A stretch of 64,000 nt of DNA from Dermacentor variabilis (GCF_050947875.1 NC_134574.1:155398051-155462050), one strand, 5' to 3'. Positions 1 to 12,800 are shown, counted from the first letter of the stretch. Translations and numbers: made by a program. Notes: a model not told the origin generated them from the letters alone.

Positions 1-279
1 TAGAACAATGGTGCATCGCTATCGGTTCTACTGTGTCACTGCTTAACATGAAAAACTCAAAGGGCCCATAAAGTTAAACGCTTAATTAGCCTAAATTGAT
101 GAAATATCCATCCGAAGCTTTATTTCCGGTTAATGTCACGGTAATAAGCTCATTATCGGACGGTAAAATCAAGGACAAATTTTCCTTCCTTTTGAGTTTC
201 ACGCCAGGACACCAGAATCGGTACGTCAGTGTTGTGTCATGGATTTCAAGGCATTTTTCGTACTTGGGCCGTTGTGGCT

Positions 280-518
280 AAATTAAATTATGGGGTCTTA
301 CGTGCCAAAACCCCGATCTGATAATGATGCATGCCGTAGTGGGGTACTGCGGATTAGTTTTGACCCCCTGGGGTTCTTTAACGTGCGCCTAAATCTAAGC
401 ACACGGGTGTTTTTGCATTTCGCCCTTACTGAAATGCGGCCGCCGGGGCCGGGATTTGATCCCGCGACCTCGTGCTTAGCAGCTCAACACCAAAACCACG
501 AAGCAACCACGGCGGATT
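280..518 (-). mobile_element. tRNA-related tick SINE, copy 1
   Basis: Read on the minus strand, this copy has a tRNA-like head, then the conserved body (a GCGGCCGC block, then CACGTTAAAGAACCCC), then a GGCACGTAAGACCCC tail ending in AT-rich sequence. The same order recurs in the other copies of this window. The flanks carry a likely target-site duplication: ggccgttgtggct at 267-279 and ggcccttgtggct at 519-531, with one mismatch in 13. This resembles the Ruka-type tRNA-related SINE known from ixodid ticks; the family name is from memory. Confidence 0.8.
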
Positions 519-531
519 GGCCCTTGTGGCT

Positions 532-1184
<653 letters not shown>

Positions 1185-1837
1185 CTTTATTTTCCATCCC
1201 AAGGATGTGGGAGGCAGAGAAAGAAAGCTAGGTTTCCAGCTTAACGTGCTCTGGCCTCCCTGATACAAATACATGACTTTAGAAAAAAAAAGGCAAACAG
1301 TACAAGCAAACGAACACAGACAAAAAGGAATACCAGAATGCACAAACGCCAATTTTCACACAAACGTACAAATCCATGACAACAAAGCGATGCGCGCAAT
1401 ATCATGTCGCATATTTCAAAGAAAAAGTGGCACCCTTTCGCGTATAACCGAAACAAAATAAACGAACAAACAAAACGCATTTACATCATCGACTTATCGA
1501 AGTCACTCGGCGAGGTTTATTTATTTCTTATTATTTTCTTGTTTTGCAAAATGGGACGCTGTACGAGTAGCCGCTTTTAACCCTCATCGCTATAAGAAGC
1601 AGAATTCGACTTGCAGAGCCGGGCAGCAACACGACCGGTATACCGCTATATACTTCGCTCTGCTTTACACACATTCTGCTTATACGCCCTGTCATTCTAC
1701 AATATGGTCTTGACACTACCGATGCTACACATTCCTTTGTTCTCGGCGGCGCTTTGTTTCAGTGGCTACGACTTTCCGCCGCTGAGCACAGGTTGTGGGC
1801 CGCATTCCCACGCGGGAGCGGAATACGAAGGACCACT

Positions 1838-2073
1838 TAAATTAAGTTACGGGGTTCTACGTGCCAAAACCACTTTCTGATTGTGAGGCACGCCGTAGTG
1901 GAGGACTCCGGAAATTTCGACCACCTGGGGTTCTTTAACGTGCACCCAAATCGAAGTACAGGGGTGTTTTTGCATTTCGCCCCCATCGAAATGCGGCCGC
2001 CGTGGCCGAGATTCGATACCGCGACCTCGGGCTCAGCAGCCCAACACCATAGCCACTGAGCAACCGCGGCGGG
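1838..2073 (-). mobile_element. tRNA-related tick SINE, copy 2
   Basis: This is a near-full-length copy on the minus strand. The head has box-A-like (TGGCTCAGTGGCT) and box-B-like segments, followed by the GCGGCCGC block, the CACGTTAAAGAACCCC block and the GTGGTTTTGGCACGTAGAACC tail. It is among the best preserved copies here. I see no clean target-site duplication. Confidence 0.85.
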
Positions 2074-3592
2074 TCGTTTAAATTTCTTAAGGAAACGCGA
2101 AGTATAAGCATTTAATTCGACGTCTGCAGTGGAGCACAATGCATTCTTTTGGAGCACGAGTAATTTTTGTGCACAGCGATTTGGGCGCGTGGTAGCGAAC
2201 GCCACGTGGTCGAAATCAATCCGGAGCGCTCCACCCCATAACTACAATAATCCCTAATAACTAATCCCTCATAATTAATCCGGAGCGCTGCATTACGGCG
2301 TCTGCCATAGGCCGCTAATTGGCTGCCTCGTGGCGTTAGATTTTGTCATTTTTATTTGAACAGCGAGAGCTATAGGCTGCTTGCTTTTGACTCTTCGGTA
2401 AGCGTAAGTCATTTTTCTCATTATACGATAACCTCGAAAAGAATGACAGCGCTTATCAGTTCGTGTGGCATTGTTGATTCATTTTCTTTTTAAGGCACAC
2501 GCCGGAGAGCGGAAGCAGGATTTCATTAGGTCGTTACTTCTGTGCCTGTTACACTCGGGATAAATCATTTTTATTCGTGCACGTTATTTGTCGATGAAAA
2601 GATAGAAACTTATCACTAACTGCCAATGGAATGCCACATAAACCTCAAGATTATTTATGCAGTGTTGCATGCTTCGCGTGTTAAATTATTCAAGATGCGT
2701 GCGTTAAAGGACGTCTGCGTATAAGCATTCTGGCTATGGGCGGAATATATGTCACTAGTACTCTTCAGTACTAGTGAAACACATCTACCAGTAAAATTGC
2801 TGTCAGTAGTAGTATGGGTAATTTCTGAAACTATCTATATGAAAATAAAGACAGACTATCGATATCATTGCGATAGTTCGCTGTTGATCGACTGTGCGAT
2901 GGATACTTATGCAATTCTTTGCTTGATAGTATTACCAGAAATTTTGCCATAGCTGACCATCAGTAGCACACATTTCGTGCAAATGGGGAACAGGGAAACG
3001 TGGCCAAGTTAATGTTGCACTGTTAACGTGTGGTACTTCGCATGATTTTCCACTATCGATATCAATATTGCGCTATCCATGGTGCCATCAATAATCGGTT
3101 GTTTTAGTATTGCCGATAGTTCGATAATGGCTAAACAATCGGTAATATCGATAAAAGTGTTCATGACGTCCATATAGTATGCCATAATGGGTATTGGAAA
3201 TAGAGATTATAATAGAATTATCGATATTCTTGCATGATCATGAGTACACTATGCAGGTCGCATTACGCATAGAGTAGGTGTCCGGTGATAAATTTTGTAG
3301 TCACGCAATGAGTGCCAATGGATGGAGAACACAGTTAACGGTGGCGTAGGACAAGAGGATAATGAATTAAGAATCTCTGTAAACGTAAGACGGAGTTTGG
3401 TCAAGCAAGCATATCGGCAACCGGAGGTAGCTGGAGACACCTTTCTTCCGCAACGAGATCTGCTGATGAATATGATACGGCCTGCGATGGAGCTGGGAAT
3501 AGGCATTGGGAACGCAAATCTATCGGTAAACTGACTATCAATTGTGTCGATAGCACTGTCTATATAGTATTACGCGAGTTTCATAAACGAAG
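2074..3592. other. Anonymous stretch with many TATCGATA-like words
   Basis: No gene is recognised. Between about 2840 and 3560 short self-complementary words (actatcgatatc, gcgatagt, ccgatagttcgat, taatatcgataaa) recur often. More lie just past the next SINE, near 3860. They may be remains of a decayed repeat. A 70-codon frame at 3322-3534 has no recognisable domain. Confidence 0.35.
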
Positions 3593-3798
3593 AATCGAAT
3601 AGAATTCTGGGGTCTTACGTGCCAAAACCACGACTTGATTATGAAGCACCTCGTAGTGGGGAACTCCTGATTAATTTGGCCATCTGGGGATCTTTAACAT
3701 GGCCCCAACGCACGGGGAACTGGCGTTTTTCCATTTCGCCCCCATCGAAATACCGCCGCCGCGGCCCCCTGTCTCCTGCTTAGCAGCGCAACACCATA
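3593..3798 (-). mobile_element. 5'-truncated tick SINE, copy 3, with 13-bp target-site duplication
   Basis: The copy is minus-strand and contains the tail and body but lacks the box-A end of the tRNA-like head. It is flanked by perfect 13-bp direct repeats, ttcataaacgaag at 3580-3592 and 3799-3811, which fix the insertion borders. The body is internally shortened around 3700-3770. Confidence 0.85.
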
Positions 3799-3811
3799 TT
3801 CATAAACGAAG

Positions 3812-4859
3812 CGTATCTGGGATATCACGATAGCTTTCTGACATTTTCTGTTGACAGTGCTATCGATAGTCTTGCAGTTGCTCGCTGGCGAGATTACGAA
3901 AAGTTTTGCGATTACTGATAACCAGTAACACTTAATGCACATTTGAACATTTTCCTTGGGACAACAAGGGTGGGGGAGGCGAATGAAATAACAAAAAGTT
4001 GTCTCCGCTATCAAAATTCCAAATATGGCTATCACTTACTCATACTGAACACTAATCATAGTTACATCAGACTAACAAAGTGAATATATGTTTTCTCTAT
4101 ATTTAAATCTGAAAACGCAGATAAATTTGTTGCAGCGCAGATAGACACATATCGGGTTTCCTTTTTTTAGACTACACGAAATTTTAAAAAAGCACATGTG
4201 GCAGGTGGCGTAATTGCAGTCCTTGAGCTGGATTACCCAAAGAAGCAGAAGTTACTTGCAAGAGATAACGAAATGCATATTGGACTAATTTCCAAAAGTT
4301 ACTAATTAACCGTTTATTGATTACTTTATGTGCGGCACGTATCGCAATTTACGAATTGTAGCCGGTGAGGTCGCAAGGTGTGTACACTTGGAACGGATCA
4401 CACCAGTTTCCAGGTATTCATTCTCAAAACGTGTGACGAAGTACAAGGGCGTTGCAGTTACTTCTGGCTAATCAGTCCAGCGCCAACGCGAAAGGCAGAG
4501 GAAGGTTCATGAAAAGGAGAAATTGTGATCCGCTCGGCTGTTGCATGAAGGTACACAGGAAACTCATTCAGATTCCTCAGAAAGAAAGCTTCGCGGTTTA
4601 TTTTTCTTTCTCTCTCTTTCTCTCTCTTGTCCTGGTCCGGGGACCAACACCATTCCATTGTGGTCGCCCTACCATCTGGGCTAACCAGGAGGACACTTCA
4701 TAGCCACTTCAGAATGGGACGTTGTGGAGATTTGTCTTGGCCTCCAGAATTCGAAGGAGTTGAGCGCTGACCCTTGCCCGCGGTTCAAAATTCCAGGTAC
4801 CGGCGGACCGCATCGCGTTATGCCTTTAGCCATCGGCATGTAAAGTCAAGACCACGTGA
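3812..4859. other. Anonymous sequence
   Basis: No gene or full repeat is recognised. A pyrimidine-rich run at 4600-4632 resembles the CT-rich 3' ends of the LINEs seen elsewhere in this window, but it is too short to assign. Confidence 0.3.
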
Positions 4860-5043
4860 TCCCGGCTACGGCGGCCGCATTTCGATGAGGGAGAAATGCC
4901 AAAACGCGCGTGTACTTAGATTTAGGTATATGTTAAAGAACCACAGGTGGTCAAAATTCCCGGAGTCCCCCACTACGGCGTGCTTCATAATCAGGTCGGG
5001 GCTTTGCCACGTAAACCTGCATAATTTAATTCTTTGTTTCAAC
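4860..5043 (+). mobile_element. 5'-truncated tick SINE, copy 4
   Basis: This plus-strand copy begins at the box-B region (tcccggctacggcggccgc) and runs through the body to the CATAATTTAATT tail. Matching 9-bp direct repeats, accacgtga at 4851-4859 and 5044-5052, look like the target-site duplication. As in copies 3 and 6, the 5' truncation falls within the tRNA-like head. Confidence 0.8.
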
Positions 5044-5367
5044 ACCACGTGAAAAATCCGTTGCGACGGAGATGTGCGTATTCCCCATGCAGCACTCGGT
5101 GACGCGTGGCTCGGGATACGCAGGAAGAACGCCGCCAGGCTTATCCTGCTGTACCAGGATTATGTTGCAGTAATAACGTGCGGTATACGTCGCGCTACTT
5201 TGTACTGTCGGTGACGCCATGCATATAGTTATACACGCATCGCTATAACAGGCACGTGACATTTGCTCTGTAATTATGCGTCCAACGAAACAATTGCGGT
5301 TACACACGACTTCCCAGCCAAGACGCATATAGTCATGGAAGCGCTCAGAGCACACGTAATACTGATG

Positions 5368-5446
5368 AAGTGACTAGCGCAAGACTAGACATGGGGCACT
5401 AAAGGGTGACAAGGGTGCCCCGTGTATACTCTTGCGCTAGTCACTT
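5368..5446. repeat. 32-bp-arm palindrome, Penelope-end type
   Basis: The arms are 5368-5399 and 5415-5446 and match at 29 of 32 positions around a 15-nt loop. The outer 16 bp (aagtgactagcgcaag) are perfect. The right arm matches the end of the Penelope-like remnant at 41819-41853 (agtgtcccgtgt..., then cttgcgctagtcactt). The palindrome stops three bases before the truncated LINE that begins at 5450. Confidence 0.85.
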
Positions 5447-5449
5447 GAG

Positions 5450-6790
5450 CATGGAATGCCAACTAGCCCGCTCTAGCACTCTGCACACGTAATACACCTT
5501 GCTCGAGCCCCTGCCGATCATCTAGCCTCACTGCCAGAGGATCGACCACGTGCCACCTTTTGTCAGACAATCCCGTCCTACGGTGCATACCTTCCATCAG
5601 GTTGTACAGCTCCAGCGAGATTTCCGTTTCTCCCATGGTGCTTGGCTCAAACTAAAGCTCGACTAATGGTACCAGGAGTACGAACAAAAGCGCAACTCTA
5701 GTCTCCAGCACTCAAGCAGCTTTCACTGCTCTTGCTGTACGAGGCATACAACTAGCATCATCATCTATAGACTGACGCTTCAACTACGGTGAATGTGTGT
5801 GCAGGATCGGTGATGTTTCCTGCAAAAACCTCCACCGTAAAGATTCGACTATCTCACCAGACTACATCGACTGCCGCGGAACTCGCTGCTATTCGTTGTG
5901 CACTTCGCGTAATTTCCGATGAACTATACCCAAGAAATGGAGCGTGTTCAGTGACTCCAAGGCTGCTCTTCATTGTTTGGTTTCCGCCCTACGCCGCAGA
6001 CCCCACGAATAACTAGTTCTAGAAATCAGACTGCTGCCTCATCACCTCGTCGAGCAAGGACACGCGACATCACGTTACAGTGGATTCCAAGCCACTGCGG
6101 CATAATTAGCAATGAACATGCCGACACAGCAGCACGATCTCCACATGAGGAGGGCTTGCAAGACTCCATACCATTCTCAAGAACTGACGCAGCAATGAAA
6201 ATTCCTGTACTTGCTAATGAAGCCATAAGATCTTTATGGAACACACCAAGCTTGAGGCACACACGTCTGCACCGACTGGACCCGTCCCTTCGACTTCGAT
6301 CCCCATCTGGATTCTCTCGACTCGAGACAACAGTACTTTGTCGACTGTGGCTTGGTGTCACTTTCACAAGATATTTTGCCTTCCGAGTCGGTATAGACAA
6401 GAACGCGGCTTGCAGCCGCGTTCTGAGGCGGCGAGGAGACTATAGAACGCGTACTTTGCCACTGTCCTCGATACAGAGCGCACCAGCTGTCGCTAGCGAA
6501 CCTGCTGGCACGCCTTGACGACAGGCCACTTTCAGAACAAACAGTCTTGCAATGCCGACATGAACTGTCGTCGCACCGAAAGTCGGTCAAGGCTTTGTTG
6601 ACCTTTTTACGTGTGTGTGTCCTATTCAAAAGGCTATAATGATCCCGTCCGTTCTTTTTTTTTTGTCCCCGCTCTTCTTTCCGTCTTTACTTCCCCTTTG
6701 CCTTCCCCTAGTGTAGGGTAGCACACCTAACCCCCTTCCTTTCTCTCATTTTCATCTCTCTCTCTTCTTCGCGCTATACTTGCTATTTAG
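5450..6790 (+). pseudogene. LINE remnant: RNase H domain, C-terminal region and CT-rich 3' UTR
   Basis: The conceptual reading switches frames and contains several stops. It runs from a linker (LARAPADHLASLPEDRPR, about 5500) into a ribonuclease H domain. The active-site stretches are a damaged first D motif (TDAST for the usual TDGS), ELAAIRCAL, VFSDSKAAL (about 5946, another frame) and QWIPSHCGI followed by NEHADTAARS. After it comes a basic C-terminal region (SLRLRSPSG) and a pyrimidine-rich 3' UTR with cccctagtgtagggtagc. That UTR word recurs at 26.3 kb and, diverged, at 57.7 kb. RNase H at the end of a non-LTR polyprotein is typical of I/R1/Jockey-type elements. The copy is 5'-truncated and dead. 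The exact clade is not determined. Confidence 0.85.
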
Positions 6791-8908
6791 GACGGTTAAT
6801 TTTGCCGTTCAGATATACGTAGTTCGACGTCTTTCTGTCACTGGTTTTTGAAGAAAGCCTAAATGTCTTGAGAAATTTTACGGCACATCGTGATATCAAT
6901 ACGCAGCCGAAGGTTTGACTAGAAACCACGACCTTTTATTTTCCAATTAGCCTAGCATTTACAATAACTGAACAAAAGGAAGTGAGTTGTGAGCAGAATT
7001 CACCTGTCGTAGCACTCTCTCAGAGTAGAAGTATAGGCAATCTCTGGTTTCACCTGTGCTGGTGAGAAATTGCTGGAGCTGCCACTCCAGCAATTTCTTT
7101 CTTTTTTTTTTTTTGCAAACCTTCTTGGCGCATACCACGCCTTTGTGCGTACAGTGGTCGGAGCGAAACAGGACAGTACACTTCGAGCTATACGAACGCC
7201 AAAGGGTTTAACTCCGATCTCACCTCGTGCACCATCGAGGAGCGCCGCCTGCAACACCGCTGGCGGCACTCGTCATCGCGCTAGAGCATTGCAAGACGCC
7301 TGGTAGTTGCCAGGGCGCTGTTTCTGCTGCGCCGCGTCAGCTACTTCCCACGCGCTGCGTCGCGCGCGTTGTTGAAGACTGCCCGAGAAGCTTCATGCTC
7401 AACGCCAGACCTTGCTTCGATGCTCCACCTTTCGGGCAGGACTCAATTTGTTTCTTTAATGCGGTAGCATTAGAAATGTCAGTGGGAAAAAGTGCATGCG
7501 AAGTGTGGGATGCCGGTGACGTGGTAGAGGTATATATGTATATATATAGTTCAACAGGTAGTGGTCACCTCCGGTCATTTGCACTTCGCTCCTCGAAGAT
7601 ACAGGAGACTTATGTCGAGGGAGAACCTGAACAACATTTCAGAATGTGGCGAACGCGGTTTAAATCCGTATCCGGGACCTCAAAGTGGTGCGATGCAACG
7701 CTAACGCATTTCTCTGGCATTTGCAGCTAAATCGCCACTGAATGTTTAAAATTTTAATTTACGCACTTAACATCGCCGGTTTGTAAGCGTTCTCGTAGTT
7801 TGCGCACGGCCCATCTGGAGAGCACGTGACGCGAGACGCGCGTTCTCCAAATCTGCCGCGGTCTGAAGCAACTTGGGGCACGATCGCCGTTCGTTGCGCC
7901 CTTGGTCGGTGGTGACGAGGCCGCCGTCGTCGGCGGGTAGGCTGGGCAGACGACGGCTGCACGTGTTGCGTGTACTGCCCGCCGGCGGCGCCACCGCCTC
8001 GGAGCCGGTCGTCTGCTCTTCGCGGCGCGCGCGCGGCGTGTTGACTTGCGTCGCCGACGCGATCGGTCGCTATGGGAATCCAGCTCGGCAGCAGCTCATG
8101 GTGAGCCAGCTTTCACGTAGGGCTTGCATGCGCTGTGGAGCTCATGGTGAGCCAGGGGCTTTCATGCGCTGCGCATGGAGTGCAACGCCGCGTGCGGTGA
8201 ATGTTTCTCCGGCTGCCAGTGACGTTTTCCCCAACCCCGGTTTCTGTTGTTGTTACGACAATGCCGCCAAATGTTAGTCAATTCGTTGCGGTTTGAACGA
8301 GCGTCGGGGAGACACGCGTGTTTAATTAGGGGACAGTTTACCTCACATTCCCCAATACCACCATCCGGGCACAACAGTTGCGTGTTCGTCAAGACGTGTG
8401 TACTGCGGGCGAAAAGGGGCCTAACAGCTCGTCGAGGTGAGAAGAAAAACTAAATAAATAAATTCGAATTTTTTTTAAAGAACAGTTCGACTACCGCACG
8501 CGATACGCTTTTCTATTTTGCTCGAGACTACTCAGAAATGATCAATGTCCGGTTGTCTGAAATAATGTGATGACGTCGTTCTTCAAGTTTTGCATGCACG
8601 GCATGCAGAGCGTCTGTTCTCTGAACTGTCGATAGTTTGTTTTGAGATGCGGCGGAATGTATAGGACCTATCTTAGACGCCTTCGGAGAAGAAATGAAGG
8701 AATTTGTAGTGACGTCGGAACAAATAGCTAATGACCGGATAAGATGTTTAGATATGGAAATTGTATTTAAATCTGGGCCTCTAAAAAAACTTGATCGATT
8801 ATGCGGGAGAGGTGGTCAAGAAAAAACACATGAAACAGCCCTAATCTAAAAAGTTTGCATGTTCGTCGTCTCTTCCTTTTTTTCTTTTTTCTCGAGAATC
8901 GCGCGCAG
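6791..8908. other. Intergenic sequence with a GC-rich, CpG-rich patch at 7790-8230
   Basis: No gene is recognised. A short tick-type repeat word (tttaatgcggtagcatta) sits at 7454-7471; the related words at 43630-43650 are in a tRNA-headed repeat. From 7790 to 8230 the sequence is rich in CG dinucleotides and supports overlapping open frames on both strands without any domain, as GC-rich DNA often does. An 18-bp direct repeat (gagctcatggtgagccag, near-identical) occurs around 8094 and 8138. Confidence 0.35.
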
Positions 8909-9013
8909 GTTGTATACGAAATTCCGCTCGTATATGCAATCGCTTGTTACATTGGACAAACGGGAATATGTATCAATGACCATATACGTGAACACGCGGC
9001 ATCACCTATGTAA
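8909..9013 (+). pseudogene. Penelope-like element remnant: GIY-YIG endonuclease fragment
   Basis: One frame reads VVYEIPLVYAIACYIGQTG, then ICINDHIREH, to a stop at 9011-9013. This is the start of the GIY-YIG endonuclease found at the C-terminus of Penelope-like retroelements (usual form YEIPL..G..YIGQTGRC.N.RL.EH). The glycine-tyrosine core and the catalytic-type R/E..H segment are visible. What follows is not readable in frame, so this is a short decayed piece. Two palindromes with Penelope-end features lie 0.2 and 0.7 kb downstream. Confidence 0.7.
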
Positions 9014-9183
9014 AGGCTCCCAGCACAGTCATCTCTAGAGCTGGGCTGGCTGATTATTCATGGTTGTCAAAAACCAGGGCGTAAAAGAACAAGTTACGAA
9101 AGTATACAAACACACATATACAGCGCTGTGTAAGTTCGCACTTTTGTTTTAGTAAAATCTTGATGAGGTCTAGTTAGTTCATA

Positions 9184-9275
9184 TTTAGAACTGAGGTTAC
9201 ACAGCGCGAATAAAACACGAGTATTTGTTTCCTCGGGTCCTCGCTTTATTCGCGCTGTTTAACCTCGTTTCTAAA
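9184..9275. repeat. 31-bp-arm palindrome carrying acagcgcgaataaa
   Basis: The arms are 9184-9214 and 9245-9275, with three mismatches in 31. The core is gaggttacacagcgcgaataaa, and its inverse is tttattcgcgctgtttaacctc. It lies about 170 bp downstream of the Penelope-like GIY-YIG fragment on the same side as that element's 3' end. Confidence 0.8.
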
Positions 9276-9744
9276 AAAGTACTTTAAATTTGTTCTCTTA
9301 CGCGCTGGTATTTGACGACAGTCACCTCGCTAACCGTAGTTAGAGGTGGGATTGCAGAGCGATTTTCGACGAGTCCAAAAGTAGCGCGAATATCGCACAA
9401 GCGATATTTTTTTAAACAATTTGCGTTTTGACACGCGGGGACGCATTCCTCAGCTCTCCGTCACTCTCGGGTGTTTTAATTTTCTTTTTTTTTTTTTACG
9501 TGCACAACCTTCCCCGTGCCCTTATGTGTCGCTTCTGTAAATGAAGCATTCGGATGATAGTCAGCGGGCTTTGTTTTGTGCCTTTTTTGTTCCCGTGTCG
9601 CGCTGTTCAAAATTCTGTGGTTGTTTCGAGACGCAACATCCAGCCGAAAATGAACGCGCTGTTAACTTTTCACACCGCTTGCAGGATAAGACTCCATAAA
9701 CCTTGCAAAGTAAAACTCTTGCTTGGGCTAGTCGGTTCACGCTT

Positions 9745-9880
9745 GAAGTAGTAAAGGCAAGGCGCAGAAGACCAGGACTCAAGAAGAAGGACACAAACGA
9801 CATGTAGGACCGGCGCCGGTCCGGTCGTTTGTGTCCTTCTTCTTGAGCCCTGGTCTTCTGCACCTTGCCGTTACTACTTC
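9745..9880. repeat. 57-bp-arm palindrome carrying gaaggacacaaacgac
   Basis: The arms are 9745-9801 and 9824-9880 and match at 54 of 57 positions. The 22-nt centre is itself partly self-complementary (ggaccggcgccggtcc). Shared words with the other palindromes are ggcgcag, aggac, ggacacaa and acgac. Confidence 0.85.
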
Positions 9881-9883
9881 GAA

Positions 9884-12800
9884 CCTTGTAAATTTGTTCG
9901 AAGACGCTGGATCCGGTTCCTGAAGCATGCCGCCTTGTCATGTTAAATTAAAAAAAAAAAGAATAGCATTACGTACGTTAAAGATACTTTCTGGCTGACA
10001 CAGGCAGAAAAAAAAAGAACTGAGCGCTAACGGTAGCGCTAACATTCGTAGCGTGGAAAGCGACATTGGCTCGCATTCTACACAAGTATACCACCTGCGC
10101 TAGAATCGTCAGCAGGTGTTTATCGAAAAGAAGACGGTGTGGCGACAGTGAGGACGTGTTTGAAGCAGTGAGCGGGTTCATCGAAGCAACAAGACTCACA
10201 CGATAATAAAACCTTACTTCCTTACTATTCCTGTTGTAATTATTCTAAATTACTATCGTTCTAAATTTTGCGATCAGCCTTCTTATATTCTTCTTCTCTT
10301 CAAGTTTCACCGGCCATTTATCTAGTCTCACTGCTCACTTACACAGAACTCTTAATTATTCGCAGACACAGCTTCTTTAATTATCAACTGCTTTATTATT
10401 AGTTATTAACTGAGGTTTCAATTACCCGATTCTACGCCCATCCTCCATTGTAGGCACGTGCCGTGTTTTACTTTTTCTGTTTACTCGAGAAATGTGTTTT
10501 CCGTCTGCAGTCGTAACTACTGACGTTGGTCGCAAGAGTACTCATTCGGCGGCCAAACATGAGTTGTAAGAACATGCTCCGCCGCAAAGGGCATTAAGTT
10601 ATAAGGCCCATATAAGTACGCTTTCGTGGCACCGCGTGATTGGCATTGAACTTTAAGTCGTTGAGCGGTTACTGTCGTTATTTGAGCCCGCGTGGTAAGA
10701 TGGTATAGGCAGGAGGAAATATATGATGGCACCGAACTGTTGCAAGCGTAACCCACAACGATGAACGGTTTGCGCTATTGATATTTCTCTGGGACATGCC
10801 GCGCTAACACTTTGATACGATGTTTATGCCCCGTGTGCGCACGTTCAAGTTTCGTGTATATTTGCGAGGCTCCAGAGAAGAATTAAAGTGTACAGTTGTG
10901 AGCGACCAATTCCTGTCCGTTCTTCTCTCCGCGTTCGGCTGGCAGCATTCTTCACCAAGCAGTTGCAACGACAAGTTGAGGAGGCTGTGGCTTCACCGAA
11001 GCTACACAACATGGTGCCTTCGCATTGACGAAAGCGTCCAAGTGTTCATCGCGGGTGCGATGCCACAGCCGCATACTCCGGTTTCGCTTAGCTGGTAATA
11101 CAATGAAGCATAACTGAACAAATCTTTGTTTTTAACGAGTACCTCTTAGCCTTCTACATTATAATTTAGTAAAAAAAAAATATTCGGGAATTACCGTTCT
11201 ACGCTACAAAAAAAAAAAAAAAAAAAAGCCAATCGTATACAGTGAGGTTGGTAGGCAGGAAAAGGACGCAAAAGTGAGAACTGCGCGGGTGGCGACTCTG
11301 CGTTGAATTTTCGGCACCAACTCGCCGTCACGTCACGCCACGGCACGTGACGTCAGGTCACGTCACCTCAGGTCGTGGGTTTTGACGGCGCGCCTCGCTC
11401 GGGCCTAGTTAATTCTTCTTTCATCAGTGAATTAAGATGGAGTATACGTTGCGTTCTAGATGAGCCAAAGACCAAACGCAGCGAGAACGCGTGCCAAATA
11501 CGAGAGAAATAACTTGAAATTCGTGTCGTTATGCACTGACGTATACACCGACGCTGTGGCTCCGGCGTGATATATATACAAAAAGCAAATCGTTGACATT
11601 CACTTTCTCTTCCGACGATCCATATATTATACCGCGATGTCAACGAAAATCGAGTTCTGAAATAATGCTTTATCAGGCTACAAATTGATTTAGTATATCT
11701 CTCTTCAGCGTCCCTTCCGCGTTTTACACGAAGTAGGAAAAATAAGCCCGTAGCTGCATACGTAGAATGTGCTATAAGAATTAAAAATTTTCACACGCGC
11801 ACACGCTGAAAGAGAGCAACTCCTGCAAAACTCGAGAAGTAGCGCCATGACCGCGGTGTCCCACCGCTAGAACATCCTGAAGAAAGGCTGCGACGTTTCG
11901 GCTCCGAATCGCGCGCGCGCGCAGTCCCCTGATAGCGACAAGGCTTCGCCCACAATCAGCACGATTTCGGCGGCTGCAGGAAACACTCCATTTTGTTGGC
12001 GTGCCACTCAACGCGTATGTTCCCACAGCTGAACTTGAAGCAACGGTTCCTTCTGTCAACAGCGCTGGCGCAGGAAGAGGCTACTTTACGGCTTCACGCA
12101 CTTTATGCCAACAGCACTTGGTCAACGGCGCTCTGGATATGTCTGCTTCTTCTTCCGCCACTCGTCCGCGCCGTTTCAAGTTCAGCACTTTCAGGCGCCA
12201 ATTCATTGTGTTCACAGGAAATTTAGTTGCTCCATATTTCTTGCATGTTCGGTATCGTGAAAAAAAGGGGAAAAAAAAGAAAAGCATGCAGCTGCAGTGC
12301 GGATTGAGAAATGTTCTATTCTTTCGTGATTTTTGGTTCAAGCTTACAGAATGTGAACCCCGAGCGAGAACTCTCTGCAGTAATGTCGGTCGTGAAATCA
12401 TCAGGTATTTCATGTGAGCTGGAAAGTACCTAAATCCAGCCGCTTGAAAGATATGCCTGGGGTAAAGCAATGTGAAAAATAATTGAAGGGAACCGGCTTC
12501 ATGACGAGAGGCATACTGGAACCGAGAGCTCACTCGGCCATCTTTATAGATGGCTGAGTGTCGTTGGCTGAGTGTCGTATAGATGGCTTCCAAGTCGTTC
12601 TACTAAAACAATTTGCGCATATTCTTGCAACACATATTCAATGAAGTCAGAAGGGTTTCCTCGTGCTTGAGACACGTCTTAAACAGCAGGTTTTTTTTTT
12701 TTTATCAGTGCTTTCGCTTTTGATGCACCTAATTGGAAAGTACTCTTGGCTGTAGAGTCGTGAAACGTAGACTTCTTTGTCCGAGAGCCTTTCCTTCCCT

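Noticed and set aside
7873..8277. 134-codon plus-strand frame
   Set aside because: It lies in GC-rich DNA that is open on both strands, and no domain or splice context is visible.
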